Source: Candidatus Aenigmatarchaeota archaeon
Lineage (GTDB): Archaea > Aenigmatarchaeota > Aenigmatarchaeia > CG10238-14
Assembly: GCA_018920365.1 (NCBI GenBank)
Contig: JAHLMM010000003.1
Span: 1 to 56,169, forward strand
Length of the DNA: 56,169 nt
Direction of reading: 5' to 3'
Position numbers and translations under genes: made by a program. The notes under the pieces were generated by a model, which did no database searches, was not told the DNA's origin, and saw only the letters and a list, made by a program, of their open reading frames with translations. This document shows, piece by piece, positions 1 through 15,000 of this stretch; within the stretch, counting starts at the first letter, position 1, and each line of letters opens with the position of its first letter.

Positions 1-1
1 G

Positions 2-3000
2 CATGGGCAGCGAGTGGATTATCACCGAAGTGTTTCAGATGATTATGGTTTCAAAGATGAAGTTAGCAGCACTTTCACTTTGCAAGAAGATGATACAGAA
101 ATTTTCATATCATCAACAACTGGTTATGAGCTTAACAGAGAAGGATTGGATCAAATTCTTCTAAGTGCACTTGTCACAGATTTGGATAGATATTCTATAC
201 CCGTAGGACAAGATGTGTCTGCTAGAATAAGAGTAACGTACAATTCAAGCGATCCAAATAGTTGGAATGATTTTAATTTACAAACAAACAGCAGCGGTTA
301 TATAAATTATTATTTGGATCCAGACTGCACATATTCAGTTGGCGTTCAGCAATGGAGAGCACAAGTTTATAATGATGTCTGCTATAAAACAACAGCAGAG
401 CAAGATTCATTCATTGTGAAAGGCAGCATTTACAATAATCTTGAGTTGCCTGATTATTTGTCATCTTACCCAACAGGCTCATCAATAGAAATAAGGTACA
501 ACACAACAAGCGATTGTACATATACAAGGGCAGATGAAGCACCATTGATAAATGTGACGCCAACAATAGAGTTAAGCTTAAACGGAGCATCATGGGAAGC
601 TTGTACACCTATAAACTCAACTTATGGCGTTTACAATTGCTCATGGAACAGCTCATTCAAACAGCCAGGATTTTGGGACATAAAATTCACAAGCTCAAAG
701 CAATACTTCAACACAAAACAAACAGTATTCCCAGATTGGTTTGAAATATACAATGCAAATCCAACAAACACAACCATACCAACAGTAACACCAACAATGG
801 GCGGATGGGGAGATGTTTACAACTATTCTGTCTATTTGACAGATTCTGATGGCGATCCTATAACATGTGTTTTGTATACATCAACAGATGATGGTAATAC
901 ATGGAGGAAACAAGGGCAGAAAACAATAGGCAGCTCTGGCTTGTGCAGTTTTGTTGTTTCAAACTTCAATTGCAACGCAACATACACAGATGTTGGCAGT
1001 GATAACTGGTTTAAATTTGAAATAACAGACGGTTATCACACACCATTCAACATTTCAAGTGAAGAAGGACCTATAATAGAAAGAAATAACATAACCATAA
1101 CGCTGCTTTCAGGCAACAACAGTGTTGTAAACAGAACTGGAAATGAATTCACAACACTTAGGGTTTTTGTAAATGATACAACAAAAGGATGGCCTGCAGG
1201 CAATGGTACATCTGGAAATGCAACTGTATATTTCAACATTACAATTGACGGTGTTTCTTACATTATAGATGGATCAAATACAACTGTTAAAGGAAATGTC
1301 ACATATAGATTCAATCCAAGCTGTTCATATGGCGTAGGCGATCAAAAGTGGTTTGCTTACAAATCAGGGTTTATAGGTGGCGATCAATGCTATAATGATG
1401 CTTCATCATCTATTTACAATTTAACAATATTTGGTAATCTTATAAATTATATTGCAATACCAAATGGAGAAAAATACAACAGAGATGAACAAAATGTTAC
1501 AATAAGAGCAAATGTAACAACAGATTGTCCATCAAATGAAGGATTAATAAATAATGCACTAGTCAACTTTACAATAATTCACATAGGCACATCAAATCAA
1601 TATTCATGTACGCTTGGCTCATTCACAAACGAAGGAAATGGTTATTATAATTGCAGTTTTGATACGACATCAAAACCAACACAATGGTACAACATAAGAA
1701 TGAACTCGTCCGGCTTCCAGTACTTTACTCCAAATAATACAATAAAGACTCAAGCATTCTTTGTGTCAACAAGACCTGTTTTAACGAATCCAACAACATC
1801 TCCATTAACAGGTGGCTGGGGTGCACCTCACACATTCAGTGTTTATGTAAGAGATGATGATAATGATGTCAACAATGTCAGTTTATGGATAAGATGTGTT
1901 GGCGGCGGTTGTACTCCAACAAACTTTTGGTTGGCTAAAACATCTTTAATTTCAGCATCATCATCTCCACAACAAGTTCAATTTGTGAAAACAGATTTTA
2001 CAGCTTTAGATATAGGCAACTGGGAATATTTCTTCAATTCAACAGATGGATTGAATTCAGCTAATACAAGCATCAACACATTTACTATAGACAAAGACAC
2101 AATAAACATAACTCTAATAGATGGAGACAATGTTGTAATAAACAGAAGCACAACACAAACAGTTACATTAAGAGTAAAAGTTTTTGACGAAGATAGGAAT
2201 GTAGCAATTTCCCCAGGCGAACCTGGTACAGGTTATTTCTATGTCACAACAGATCCAAACAATCCTAACAGCTATGTCATAGATAAAACATTATCATCAA
2301 TAGAAGGCGGCAGTTATTTGACAGACACATTCCCAACACTTTCAAGATGTACATATGGAATTGGGCCGCAAAAATGGAAGGTTGAATTTGGATCTTACGC
2401 ATACAAAACTACAAACAGTTCTGAATTTTCAATAAACATAACAACACACGAAATAGTTTTGCAAATAGTTGGACCAAACAATCAAACTTTCAGAAGAGTA
2501 ATAGATCCAATACCATTGATAGCTTATGCAAGTGATGATTGTGGTGGCTTGATACAAGCAACAACATTCTTCAAAGCATATCCAGAATATTCATGGACAA
2601 CATGCAATTCACCAACCGATAATTTGAATGGCACATACAACTGCACTTTATATTCTCCTCCAACAGCAGGTTTAACATATTATGATTTGGAATTCAACGC
2701 ATCCAAGCAATATTATAACTCATCAAATACAGCTTACAAACAAGATTCATTTGTTCTTGTCACAAACCCAGAAATAACAGCATATGCTCCAACAACATCA
2801 GATTCTTTATTACCATATGGATGGTCTGAAACATGGAATTTCACCGCATCTGTAAGAGATGTCGATCAGAATGTTTACAATTTTGAAAAATTGAACATTA
2901 GCTTGTGGATTGATTTTGGCAGCGGTTATCAGTTAATAAACAGCACTTTATGCTCATCAACAGACAATCCAAATTGCGCAAGTTGGAAGACAATAACATT

Positions 3001-6000
3001 TTTGTACAATAAATTTTCATGCGGCGATATTGGAATAAAATCATATAAATGGAATGTAACAGATCAATGGGGCTACACAAATGAAACATCATCAACATTC
3101 ACAATTGACAAAAGCGATGTAATAATAGAATTTGTTGACCAACCATCATCCATTTACAGGGCGAATTCAACAACAGGCAGATTCATATACAGAGTGTTAG
3201 ATACAGATAACAGCAGTTATGTTAAAAACACATCAACAAATACTGCAATGTGGATAACAGTTGATGGCAGCAATTATGACAATGGAAGATTTGTGCAAAT
3301 AAATTCAAGCGGTTATGCAAACTATGATTTTGATCCAAACTGCAATTATGGCTATGGAATGCAAAAATGGATAGCAGGTGTTTATGAGGACAGTTGCTAT
3401 AAAAATAAAAATTTATCATTTACACCTCAATTTGAAGTTACAGCACAGCTGAGAAACAATATCTATCTACCAAGCTACAATAGCGTTTATAATGTAACAG
3501 ATTTAATAACAATAAGATTCAATACAACAACTGAATGTCTATCTGAGGGTATAATAGCAAATGCTACACCAACTATTTCATTGAAATCTCCATTAGATTC
3601 ATGGGAAACATGTTCGCCTGTTTACAACGAATACAATGGATGGTATAATTGCACCTGGAATTCAACTCACAAAAAAGAAGGATATTGGACAATAATGCTT
3701 AATAGCACAAAGACGCCGTATTTTGCATTTAATTCATCATTATATACAAACTGGTTCTGGCTTGAAAACTTGAATTCAACATATGACAATGTCAGCTTAA
3801 CTCCAGGCATAGGAGGATGGAGCAGATTATATAATTATACAATAGACATAGATGATCCTGAAAGAGAAGATATAAATTGCAGCTTGTTCATAAGCAAAGA
3901 CAATCAGTTGACATGGGAATACAAAGGAAGTTATTTGCTCCAAAATGGTTTAGGTACATGTTTTGTAACAGTTCATGACTTTGACTGCGATGATATAGGA
4001 AAAGGCATTTACTATAAATGGCAAATCGTTAACGGAGAGATTGCAAACGCATACAACACAACTGCGTATGCTGGCCCAAATATAACAGAATCAACTGTTC
4101 AGATACAATTGCATCAAGGAAACAACACATTTGTTAACAGATCATTCCAGACAAGACCTTTGATTGTAAGAATTTACGATACTGAAAATCAAAGTTATGT
4201 TTACAACGCCAATACAAGCTTTTGGATAACTTATGATTATTATAATTATACGCTTGTAAATCAATCAAAATCAGATCTATCAGGATATGCTCTATATAGC
4301 TTTTTACCAAATTGTATGTATATACCAGGTACACAAAAATGGATAGGTGGAGTTGAAAATGACAAATGCTACACTGACATAAACTCTACAGAATATTTAG
4401 TTCACGTAAATGGTACATTATTCAATAATATCATACAACCAAACGGACAGGAATTTTTGAGAGGAAGCAATGTTACTATCAAAGTAAATGTTTCAAGCGA
4501 TTGTTCAAATGAAATAATGAATGAATCTGTTATGATCAACTTTACTAACATAAAAGACTCTACGCAATATTTATGCAATCCTATATTCAACGAAAATACA
4601 GGGCTTTACAATTGCACATTCAACACTTCATCATATGCTGCAAGATGGTGGAATGTCACAGCGTTTAGCGTCAAAACATTATACAATTTCAATTATACAA
4701 CCAAATCAAATGCGTTTTGGGTAGAGACAAAACCAGAGTTAAACAATCCAACAGTTACAGCTTCTGGTGATGGCGGTTGGGGTGAAACATATATATTCAC
4801 CGTCAATTTTACAGATGAAGATTTAGATCCAAATACATTAAGATTGTGGGTTAACAAATCAAGCGGATGGACTAATTCAAATACAACAACCATATCAGGC
4901 ATAAACCAAACAGTGACATTCATTCAAGTAAACTTGTTCAGCTCAAGCGATTATATAAATTCATTGAACAATTTGACAAAGTATTATTTCAGAACACAGG
5001 ATGAAGTCATACCAACAGAAAACGACACAGATCAGACTCAAGAACTTAATATAACATTGTATAAAGATGATGTGTACATAAATCACACTTATGGAAATTC
5101 AACTGTTGTTAACAGGACAGGCGGTAGTCTTTTCTTCAGAGTAAGAATGTGGGATACTGATAGAACACCATGGGATGATTTGCCATCAGGAAGCAGAGGT
5201 AGATTCTGGTTTACAAAGGATGGTTCAACATTTATCAACACTATAGATAAATTTGCAAACAGCAGTGGTGAAATAGCTCACTTACAGTCATTAGACTGCA
5301 CATTCCAAGTCGGACCTCAATATTGGTTTGCTGAATTATACGGTAACACACCTTACAAAGATACAAATTCAAGTATTTTCAATTGGACAATCGTTACTGT
5401 TGGTTTGACAGCTAACATTACAAATCCAGATGGTATTTCAAGATTGAGAGGAATCGATGATATTGTGTTGCGTGCAAGAGTCACAGACGATTGCGGCGGC
5501 GTGCCAAACGCAACTATTGTATTTTATGTTCCATCAGAGAATTACGAATGTAATAATGTTTATTACGAAGGCAATGGATATTACAATTGCACTATACCAT
5601 ACTCTGCAACAGCTACATGGAATACTGGATGGCATGATGTAACAGTTGATGTTTCAAAGCAATATTACAATGGAACATTTGTAGAAAAGACAAATGCATT
5701 TTATTTGGCAACAAAACCAGAAATATTGCTAACACCGCCACCAACAGCAACACCTGAGCAAGATGGAGGATGGGGAGAAAATTGGTTGTTTACAGCAATT
5801 ACACAAGATTTAGATGGCGATTATTACAACGTGTCACTATGGTTTAATTTGACAGGTAGCTGGCAGTTAGCTGATTCAACAATAGTTAGTGGTCCACAGC
5901 AAGTTGATTTTCCAGACAAAACATTTGCTTGTGAAAATATTGGTCAAAGGCAATTTATGTTCAAAGTGACAGATGTTTGGGGCTATTCAAATAATTATAC

Positions 6001-9000
6001 GTCGCCGTTTAACATTGACAAAGACGATACAACAATTGAATATGTGGCAGGCGCTGGAACACAAGTTGATAGAGAATATAATGATTATGAGCTAATAAGA
6101 GTTCAAATAAGAGATTTTGATAGAGATGACTATCTAGTCGGACCTGGTATAAATGGTTCTGTATGGATAACAACCGATGGAGTTAACTATATTTTGAGTG
6201 CAACTAACACAACTGACTCTTCAAGCTATCTAAGCTATTACTTTAATCCAAATTGTACATATAATGTTGGTATACAAAAATGGAGAGCAGGTACATACAA
6301 TGATGTTTGCTACAAAGATAACAATCCTGATTTTGGATTTACTATAGAGATAACAGGACAATTGAAAAATTATATATTGTCTCCATCATACAACACAACA
6401 TTTGCTGTCGGAAATAATGTCAACACAACATTTGAAGTGCTAGATGAATGCTCAGTTCCTGTAAACCAATCAAACGGAAAAATAGAATTTAGATCACCTT
6501 CTGGATTATATGAGACATGCTCGCCATTGGCAGAAACAGGAAACATATACAATTGCACTTGGAATACAACTTTACATCAAGGTGGTTATTGGGATATAAG
6601 ACTAAATTCATCAAAAACATATTATTATTCTAACAGCACATTGCTTGCACAGTGGTTGTATCTTTTCAACACACCACCTTATGTAGAAAACCTTTCGGTT
6701 ACACCAACAGCAGAAGGTTGGGGTAGAACATTTACATTTAGCTTGGATGTAGATGATTTGCAGAAGGATAATGTTACATGCACTTTGCTATTATCAACAA
6801 ACAACGGATTAACTTGGATGAATAAAGGCAACTCAACAGTTTATAATGGATATGGAAGATGTGAAGTTAATGTATCAACATTTGATTGTGGTGATATAGG
6901 AAATGACAACAGGTATATGTTTGAAGTTTATGACGGTACAAATACGTTTAACACAACAAACAACACAAATCTTGTGATCGAACCCAACGATGTTCAACTA
7001 TATTACATTAGTGGAAATCAAAGCTATGTAAATAGAAGTGGTTCTCAATCAACAAATTTTGTCTTGCAAGTTTATGATTTGGATAGCAACTCATACCCAT
7101 CAAATGTTAATATGTCTGTATATGTCACAGTTGATCAGTTAAGTTTTATAGAAAATTCAACGCCAAAAACAACATTCAATGGAACTTTGAATTATTCTTT
7201 CAATCCATCATGTACATTCAACAATCTTGGCTTGCAATATTGGAAAGTTGGTGCCAATAATAATATATGCTACAAAAACATAAACACAACCGAAAACTAT
7301 ACTGTTTACATAATAGGAGACATAATCAACAAATTGACAGGGCCAACAGGCGATAGCTATTTAAGAGGAGAGGAAAACGTTACATTTGCTTTGGAAGAGA
7401 TTGACGATTGCTCTGCACCTGTTGAATATGCAGATATAATTTTGAATTTGACAAGTGAGTATGGAAATGTATATGGATGCGATCCAATAACAACTATAGG
7501 CGGCGGTATTTATTATTGCGAGAAAAACACTACAGGAATGAGGGCAAGATGGTATAATGTAACTATAAACGCGAGCCAGCAATACTACAATTCAAATACA
7601 TCTTTGCATATCAATCCATTCTTTGTAAAGACAATGCCTGTTGTTCAAAATTTAACTATAACACCAGCGCAAGATTGGGGATGGGGTGAAAGATACACAT
7701 TTACAGCAAATGTGACAGATGAAGATTTAGATGATGTCATTGTAAGTTTATATTACAAACCAATAGTTTTTGACGATTGGAACCAGATCAATTTCACACT
7801 TGTTCCATCACCATTAAATACAACAGTAACATTGACATATCAAGGATTTACATGTGCAGATCAGGATTATGAACAACAATTTGAAATAACAGCTTTGGAT
7901 ACAAGATCTTACTTGACTAACAGTTCATGGGTCGAACAATGGAATAAAACATTTAATTTAACAAAGGATGATGTCATGCTTACATTGGAAGCTGGCAATG
8001 GCGATGAGGTTTGGAGAAATGGAACTGACAGTAGAAGGTTGAGCGTAAGAGTTTATGACAGCGATAAAAACACTTATCCAGGAGCAGGTTACAACGGTAT
8101 GTTCTGGGTAACAACTGATTATCTTTCATTTGATATTGGCAAACAAACAACAACAAACATTTCCAGTTACTTGAATTATTTATTCACCTCAGAAGCACCT
8201 CAACCTGAATGTGATTATTTAACAGGACCTCAAAAATGGGTAGCAGGAGTTTATGATGATGCTTGTTACAAAGACAAAAATTCAACAAATTACACTATAA
8301 TAGTCAAGTCAGAATTGAGGCCACAAATAGATTATCCATATGGTCAAGGATTTATAAGACCAAATCCAGTTCCGTTTGTTGGTAGAGTGTATGATGATTG
8401 TGGTTTAGTTTCAGGTGCTACATCGACATGGACATCCTATATAGGAATAAATGAATATGGATGCTTTAACAAAACAGAAGCAAATGGATGGTACAATTGT
8501 ACATGGGTTTCTACCAACAGGCCGTATGGTTATTATGATCTTCTGTTTACAGTAACAAAGAACTATTATGCATTAAATAGCAGCTTTAGAGATGACGCAT
8601 ACTTCTTAGGTACTTTGCCGTCATTAAGCAACCCAAGAATATTGAACAATCATTACAGAGGCGGTTGGGGCGAGACATATGATTTTGCAGTTAGAATAAC
8701 AGATTTTGATCTTAACATAAACAATGTTTCTGTGTGGAAAAGCTTTGACGGTATTAACTGGACTTTGGTTGACTCAAAAAATGTTAGTAACGCTGTCAAC
8801 CAGGATGTAATATTTTCAAAGAAATTCAATTGTAGCGACATGGGATTCAATTATTTCTATTTCACAACAGTCGATCAGTTCGGTTATTCGACAAACACGA
8901 CTGTAATGAACTTTACACTTGAATACGATAATGTAACTTTATCTGTAGGCTTGTCAAATTCAACAGTTAGAAGAATTGGAAACAATTTAGCCTTGCTAAA

Positions 9001-12000
9001 CTTTACAATATATGATTATGATTATGGAAGATATGCTCCTTTGGCTTCAGGAAAAGTCAACATTACACTAGATTATTTGAATTATTCTTACGTAATGAAT
9101 TGCACAACAGATTCAACAGGTCAATGCTATGTCTATTACAACCCTGACTGCTCTTCTCTTGCAGGCATACAGCAATGGATAGGAAAAACAGATGACATGT
9201 GCTATGAATTTGTTCAGACAAACCCAATTCAGTTGACAGTGATAGCTCAGCTAAATACATCAATACAATCACCATACAACCAGCAAATATTGAACAGAAA
9301 TCAAAATGCAAATCTTACAACGTATGTTTTTGATGAGTGCCTAGTTGCTATCAATGATTCGACTGTCAATTGGTACAATGAGACATTTTACAATATTGCA
9401 AATGGATATAGTACAATATGGCAAATACCAACTTTCTATCAATTAGGTCCAGAAACAATCTACGTTAACACAAGCAGAACATACTATGACAAAAACAGCA
9501 ATTTCACAAATGTATACATTTATGGATGGAGCGGAGTTACAACAGAAAATCCATTGAATGCTTCGAATTATCTTGCAGGATTTTCAATTAATGTGAAATG
9601 CAAAGTGACAGATCAAAACACCACAAGTGATTTGCAAGGTTACACAGTTAATTTCTACAAAAATGGCACATTCCAGGATTCGCAAATAACAAACTCAGAG
9701 GGTGAGGCTGTATGGTTGTGGCAGACTTTGGCAGAAACACCAGGATGGTATAACATAACTTGTTCTATAAATGATAACAACGTGCTTTATTACAATGCGT
9801 CGAAACCGCAAGACGAAGTTCAAGTATTGATAAAAAGACCATTGATAATTCAAACAATACAAAAAGATTCGCCGTTTGTTTATAGAAACAATACTTTTGA
9901 TCCGAATAATGTGAATATAACAGTTAAAGTTAGAGATTCCTTGGTCGGTGACGCTAATGGAGCTAATGTCACATTTTACAATTCAACAGCATTAATTGAT
10001 TATTGCTTGACAAATTCAAGCGGTATTTGTAGCATAAACTTTAACCCAAGCGAAACAGTGACGCCAAACGTTTATACAATATATATTAACGCAACCAAAA
10101 CAGGATTAGAAGATTCAGAAACAAATACAACGACAGTTGAAGTAAGAGGCAAACTTTATTTAAACATATCATCACCACAAAACAATAGTTTCTGGGCAAA
10201 AACAGATAATCTTGTTTTGTCTGCTTCAGTTGTCGATGAATCAAACCAACCCACTTCATCTAATGTAAGATGGTTTAATGAAACAGCTCTAGTTGCATCA
10301 GGAGAAAATGCAAACTGGCTTTTGCTTGAGCAGACAACTGGTAACCACACATTGACATCAAATGCAACAAGAGATTATTATGACAAAGCTGAACAAACAT
10401 TAATAATAACCGTAAGCAGTTTAGCTGATGTTCAATGGATTTATCCAGAAGACGGAAGCATAATGCCATATCCTTTACCATTTAACACAGTGTGCAGAGT
10501 TGTTGATTCAAGCACAGGTGTTGGCATAGAAAACTATTTGGTTGATTTTTGGTATAACTATACTCCGGGATACATATACAATGGCACACTGCTTACAAAT
10601 TCATCTGGTCATGCTACAAACACATTTGAGCCTGTACAAAAAGGAACTATAACATTTAGATGCAATATAACAAACGATTATGTCAAACTTTATACACCGA
10701 ACATCCATGAAGCAATAGCAGTAATAACTGTTAGAGATACAAGGCCACCACAAATACATAATCAAACCATAAACCCAATTTATGGAATTGAAGCTAACTT
10801 GAATTATACAAACATATCAGCAGTTGTGATTGACGACATAGGCGTAAGCAGTGTATTTGCTAGAATAGGCATGCCTAACGGAACATTCATGAATTTGTCA
10901 ATGACTCATATGGGTTCAAATCTTTATTCATTATTTTACTTAGCACCTATAGGCGGCATATATAATGTCACAATATTTTCAATCGATAATCCACCTGAAA
11001 ATAATATCAATAGCACATTTGCCGGATATTTCTATGTCAATGGAAAGACAGATGGCATTGTTACTCAGCCTGATGAAATTCAAATAAATGGCATAACATG
11101 GGTTAACTCAGAGTCAGCAGAAATAACAATAAACTTCACAAACATTGGACCAGCTACAGCATATGGTGTTAATTTAACATTTACAGCAGATCCTTTGAAC
11201 TCTCTAATATTCAATGAGACGATGCATCAATGTGGTGTTGTATACAATCAGAGCTCATGCATATTTGGCTTACTTGTCACAGTTCCAGCTGCAACACCGC
11301 CGTCTGTGCTAAAACTGATAACAGATGCTGTTTGGAGAAACCCTGATCAAAGTTTTGGCATAGATTCAGAAGACACAAACTTCATCATAATATCAAACAA
11401 AATCATAGACATAATTGAAGAAAATGTTACAGCAATAACACCACATGACAAGTTGACAGACATACCTAACATAAATGTAAGTTCAATAGGTAATGATTTG
11501 ATAACAGACATTGCTATAACAACAGTAGGTGGCAACATTTCAACATTATGTCCTGAATGCCAGATAATCATAGTTCCAAATGAATGGGGATTACTTGAAG
11601 CAGGCGCAAGTTTTATTTCAGATTTAAAAGTTCAAGTTCCAAGAGCTCAACCACCAGGAACATATTGGACATATATAAGGGCAGCGTCACCAGAAACAGC
11701 ACCTGATTTAATGCCTTTGTATATAACAGTTCCATTAAATGCCTCATGGCAAAGATCACCAGATAGTTTCGGCATAATATTAGCACCACCAAATACAACT
11801 GGTTATATAGGTGATATAACAACAACAAGTTTTGCAAACATAAGAATAATTTTCAACGCATACAAGCAACAGAACGCTTCACAATTATTCAATATTTATC
11901 CATCAGCTTTCAGTTTGGATAATGGTGCAGTAAGAAACGTCAGTGTCAACTATACAATTCCAGCTTCATATGTGTCAGCGCAAGGAATGTATTATGCCGA

Positions 12001-15000
12001 AATAATAATAACTAATACAACAGCCATGCCGCAAGAATACAAGACAAGCTTCTGGCTAAATGTGACAGACATACCGCCTATTATAAGCAACGTTAGCATC
12101 ATGCCTCAAACATTTGAAATGATTTATGAAAATACAAATGTCTCAGCCATAATAACAGACAATTTTGCTGTATCTTATGCATTCATAAATGTAACATTGC
12201 CAAACGGATCTTCTATAGAGCAGACTATGCAAAAGTCAGGCAACTATTATTCAGCTATTTATTCCACAAACATTCATGGCTATCAAAACATAAGCATATG
12301 TGCAAATGATACGCAATCGTTAATGGCATGCACTAATTTCATACCAGTATTGGCTTCAGGTAAAACTCAAATCAATCAATCATTCAACGTATCAAAAATA
12401 TATGTAGCCAACATAACATTATTTGAAGGCAAGCAATATGCAGTGAATGTTTCAACAAACAACATAGGAAATTCAAGAGCATTCAATGTTTCTGTCAACA
12501 TAACATCACCGCAGAATCTTTCAACAAACATTAACAGCAGCTTTTATAGTTTGATATTGAAAGAGCAGTCATACTCAGATTTAGTTTTAGTTAATGTGTC
12601 GCCTGCGGCAAAACCAGGCACATACATGCTTAACTTTAGCAATTATTGGGTTAATCTGGACAATACAACTGACGAATCTTTAAGCCAGCTAGAATTTGAA
12701 GTTTTGTCAAATCCAAAATTGAATTTATCTTCAAATGTTACTGTATATGTTCCAGACGGAACTGAAAACAATGGCACTTTGACTATTCAATCAATAGGTA
12801 ATGATGATGTTACAAACATAACATTTTCATGCTTGTCTGGAACAGTATGTCAAGATTTCAATGTTTCATTCATACCATCATTCATTGACAGGTTGAATGT
12901 ATCAGACATAGCTTATGCAAACATTTCAGTCGCAGTACCTAGACAATATCCTTTAGGCACATACAACGGAACTATACAATTGAATGCAACAAACATTTCA
13001 ATGAATGTGCCAATATATGTAATTGTACCAATGAATTTGTCTTGGACTCAATCGCCTATAGAAATATACAGAAATGTTTTAGGCGATTCTTATGGATATT
13101 ACGGCGGCATTGATTTACAGAATACAGGCAACACTCCACTGCTTTTGAAAGTTGAAAAGACAGGAAATATATCATCATATCTATCATTGACAGAATCATA
13201 CATTACAATCCCAATTGGAGCTGTCTATACAATTAAAATAAATTACACTGTGCCTAACATAGCTCAAATAAGCAACTTTACAGGTTATATAACAACAGGA
13301 AACACAACAGCAGATCAGCAAAAATCAACATTTGTCAGCTTACATGTTACACCATATTATGTTGACATAAAATATCCAACATCAACAAATCCAATAACAG
13401 GAATAACATTTGGCGACACTATATCTGCTAGAGTTAATGTCACATTCGGTCAAGTGCTTACAGATAATGTAACATTCTTTGTCAGAATTTTCAATGAATC
13501 ATTTTCACAGCCAGTTGTAGTTGATTCTGCTATTTATTCAACTTCAGATCAATTATGGATAGTCAATTTCACAGCACCTATGCTTCCAGAAAATAGGGCA
13601 TATGATTTAAATATAACAGCAAATGATACGTTTGATAATTTGATAAGAAGTGATGTAGAATATAGGTCTATAAACTATAGAGATTCAATACCACCTCAAT
13701 TGACTTTGGTAGTGCCAGCTAAAGTTCCAGCTGGCTATGTTGCAACAGTTGATGGCATAGCATATGAAGAAGGCAATTTAAGAAATGTTTCAGCTGTCAT
13801 AACATACCCAGACAACACAACACAACAAGTTTCATTTGTCTTTTTGAATAGGATTAATAATACGTATTATTATCAGTACAATATAACAAACACAACTTTA
13901 CTAGGTGTTTATACAATTAATGCAACAGCTTGTGATTATTCAAATAATTGTGGAAATGCATCATCAGAATTCCAAATATATCCTGCAGCTCTATTTCACG
14001 GTTATTCAAAAGATTATGAGCACGCAGCAGAGCCTGTAACATTTGTTAATTTCACGTTATATCAGCCTGACACAATCCAAATGTTATTCAATATAACACC
14101 AAATATGGCTAACGGTTATTATAATGCTTTGATAGACGCAAGAAGATATGATTTGCAAGCATCAATTTTCAATTCAACAGTGCTTTCAAGAAATGTTGAA
14201 ATAATAACTGATGTTTTTAACCCGATGATATTTGGTGACATACCTTCCGAAAGAGTAAGCATAGGCACATTGCAAGGACTATATGTTGAAACTGTGTTGA
14301 ATACAACAAACACAAGCATAACATTTGATTACAACGATTATATGAGCAAGACAATTTGCAAGATGAATAATGATTGCAGGCCGGCAGCATTCTTTGAAGG
14401 ATCATTAGCTTTATTCAGGTGCGATAATTGGGTAAGAAAAACAGGATGTTTAGGTTCATGGACAAGATTGACAACATCAATCAATTCTACACTACACATA
14501 GCTACTGCACAAGTATCTGGAAATATTTCAGGTGCATATGCACTAGCTCCATACATATGTGGTGATAGCACATGCGATCATGGTTATGGTGAATCAACAT
14601 TTACATGTCCAGCTGATTGTCCATTACCACCACCAGTTACACTACCACCACAAGCAGGTGGAGGAGCAGCAGGAGGTGGTGGAGGCGGCGGTGGAGCTGG
14701 AGGAGCAGGAATAGGGGAGATAACAGTACCAGGTGTACCATTCTCAATTAAATCAACTTTATTATTTGTAACTTTGAAGCCTGGTGAGGAAGAGATACAC
14801 TCAATTGAAATAACAAACAATGAAGAGAGTGAAAAGAAAGGAGAAATTAAAGTAGAAGGTTTTGCATGGGAGATGATAATGCTTGAAGAATCAAGCTTTA
14901 CAGTTGCGCCTAAATCAACCAAAGTAATCAAAGTTAAAGTGTTTGCATTACCATCAAATCAGCCAGGAATATATACAGCTGACCTTGTTACAACAATTGG

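Noticed and set aside
798-8671. CRISPR-like or satellite repeat
   Set aside because: The period is about 1 kb, units are coding and diverged at DNA level, and there are no short repeats with unique spacers.
14584-14931. Antisense open frame rich in proline opposite the Gly-rich linker
   Set aside because: It is the reverse complement of the glycine repeats and lies within the giant protein; low-complexity shadow frame.
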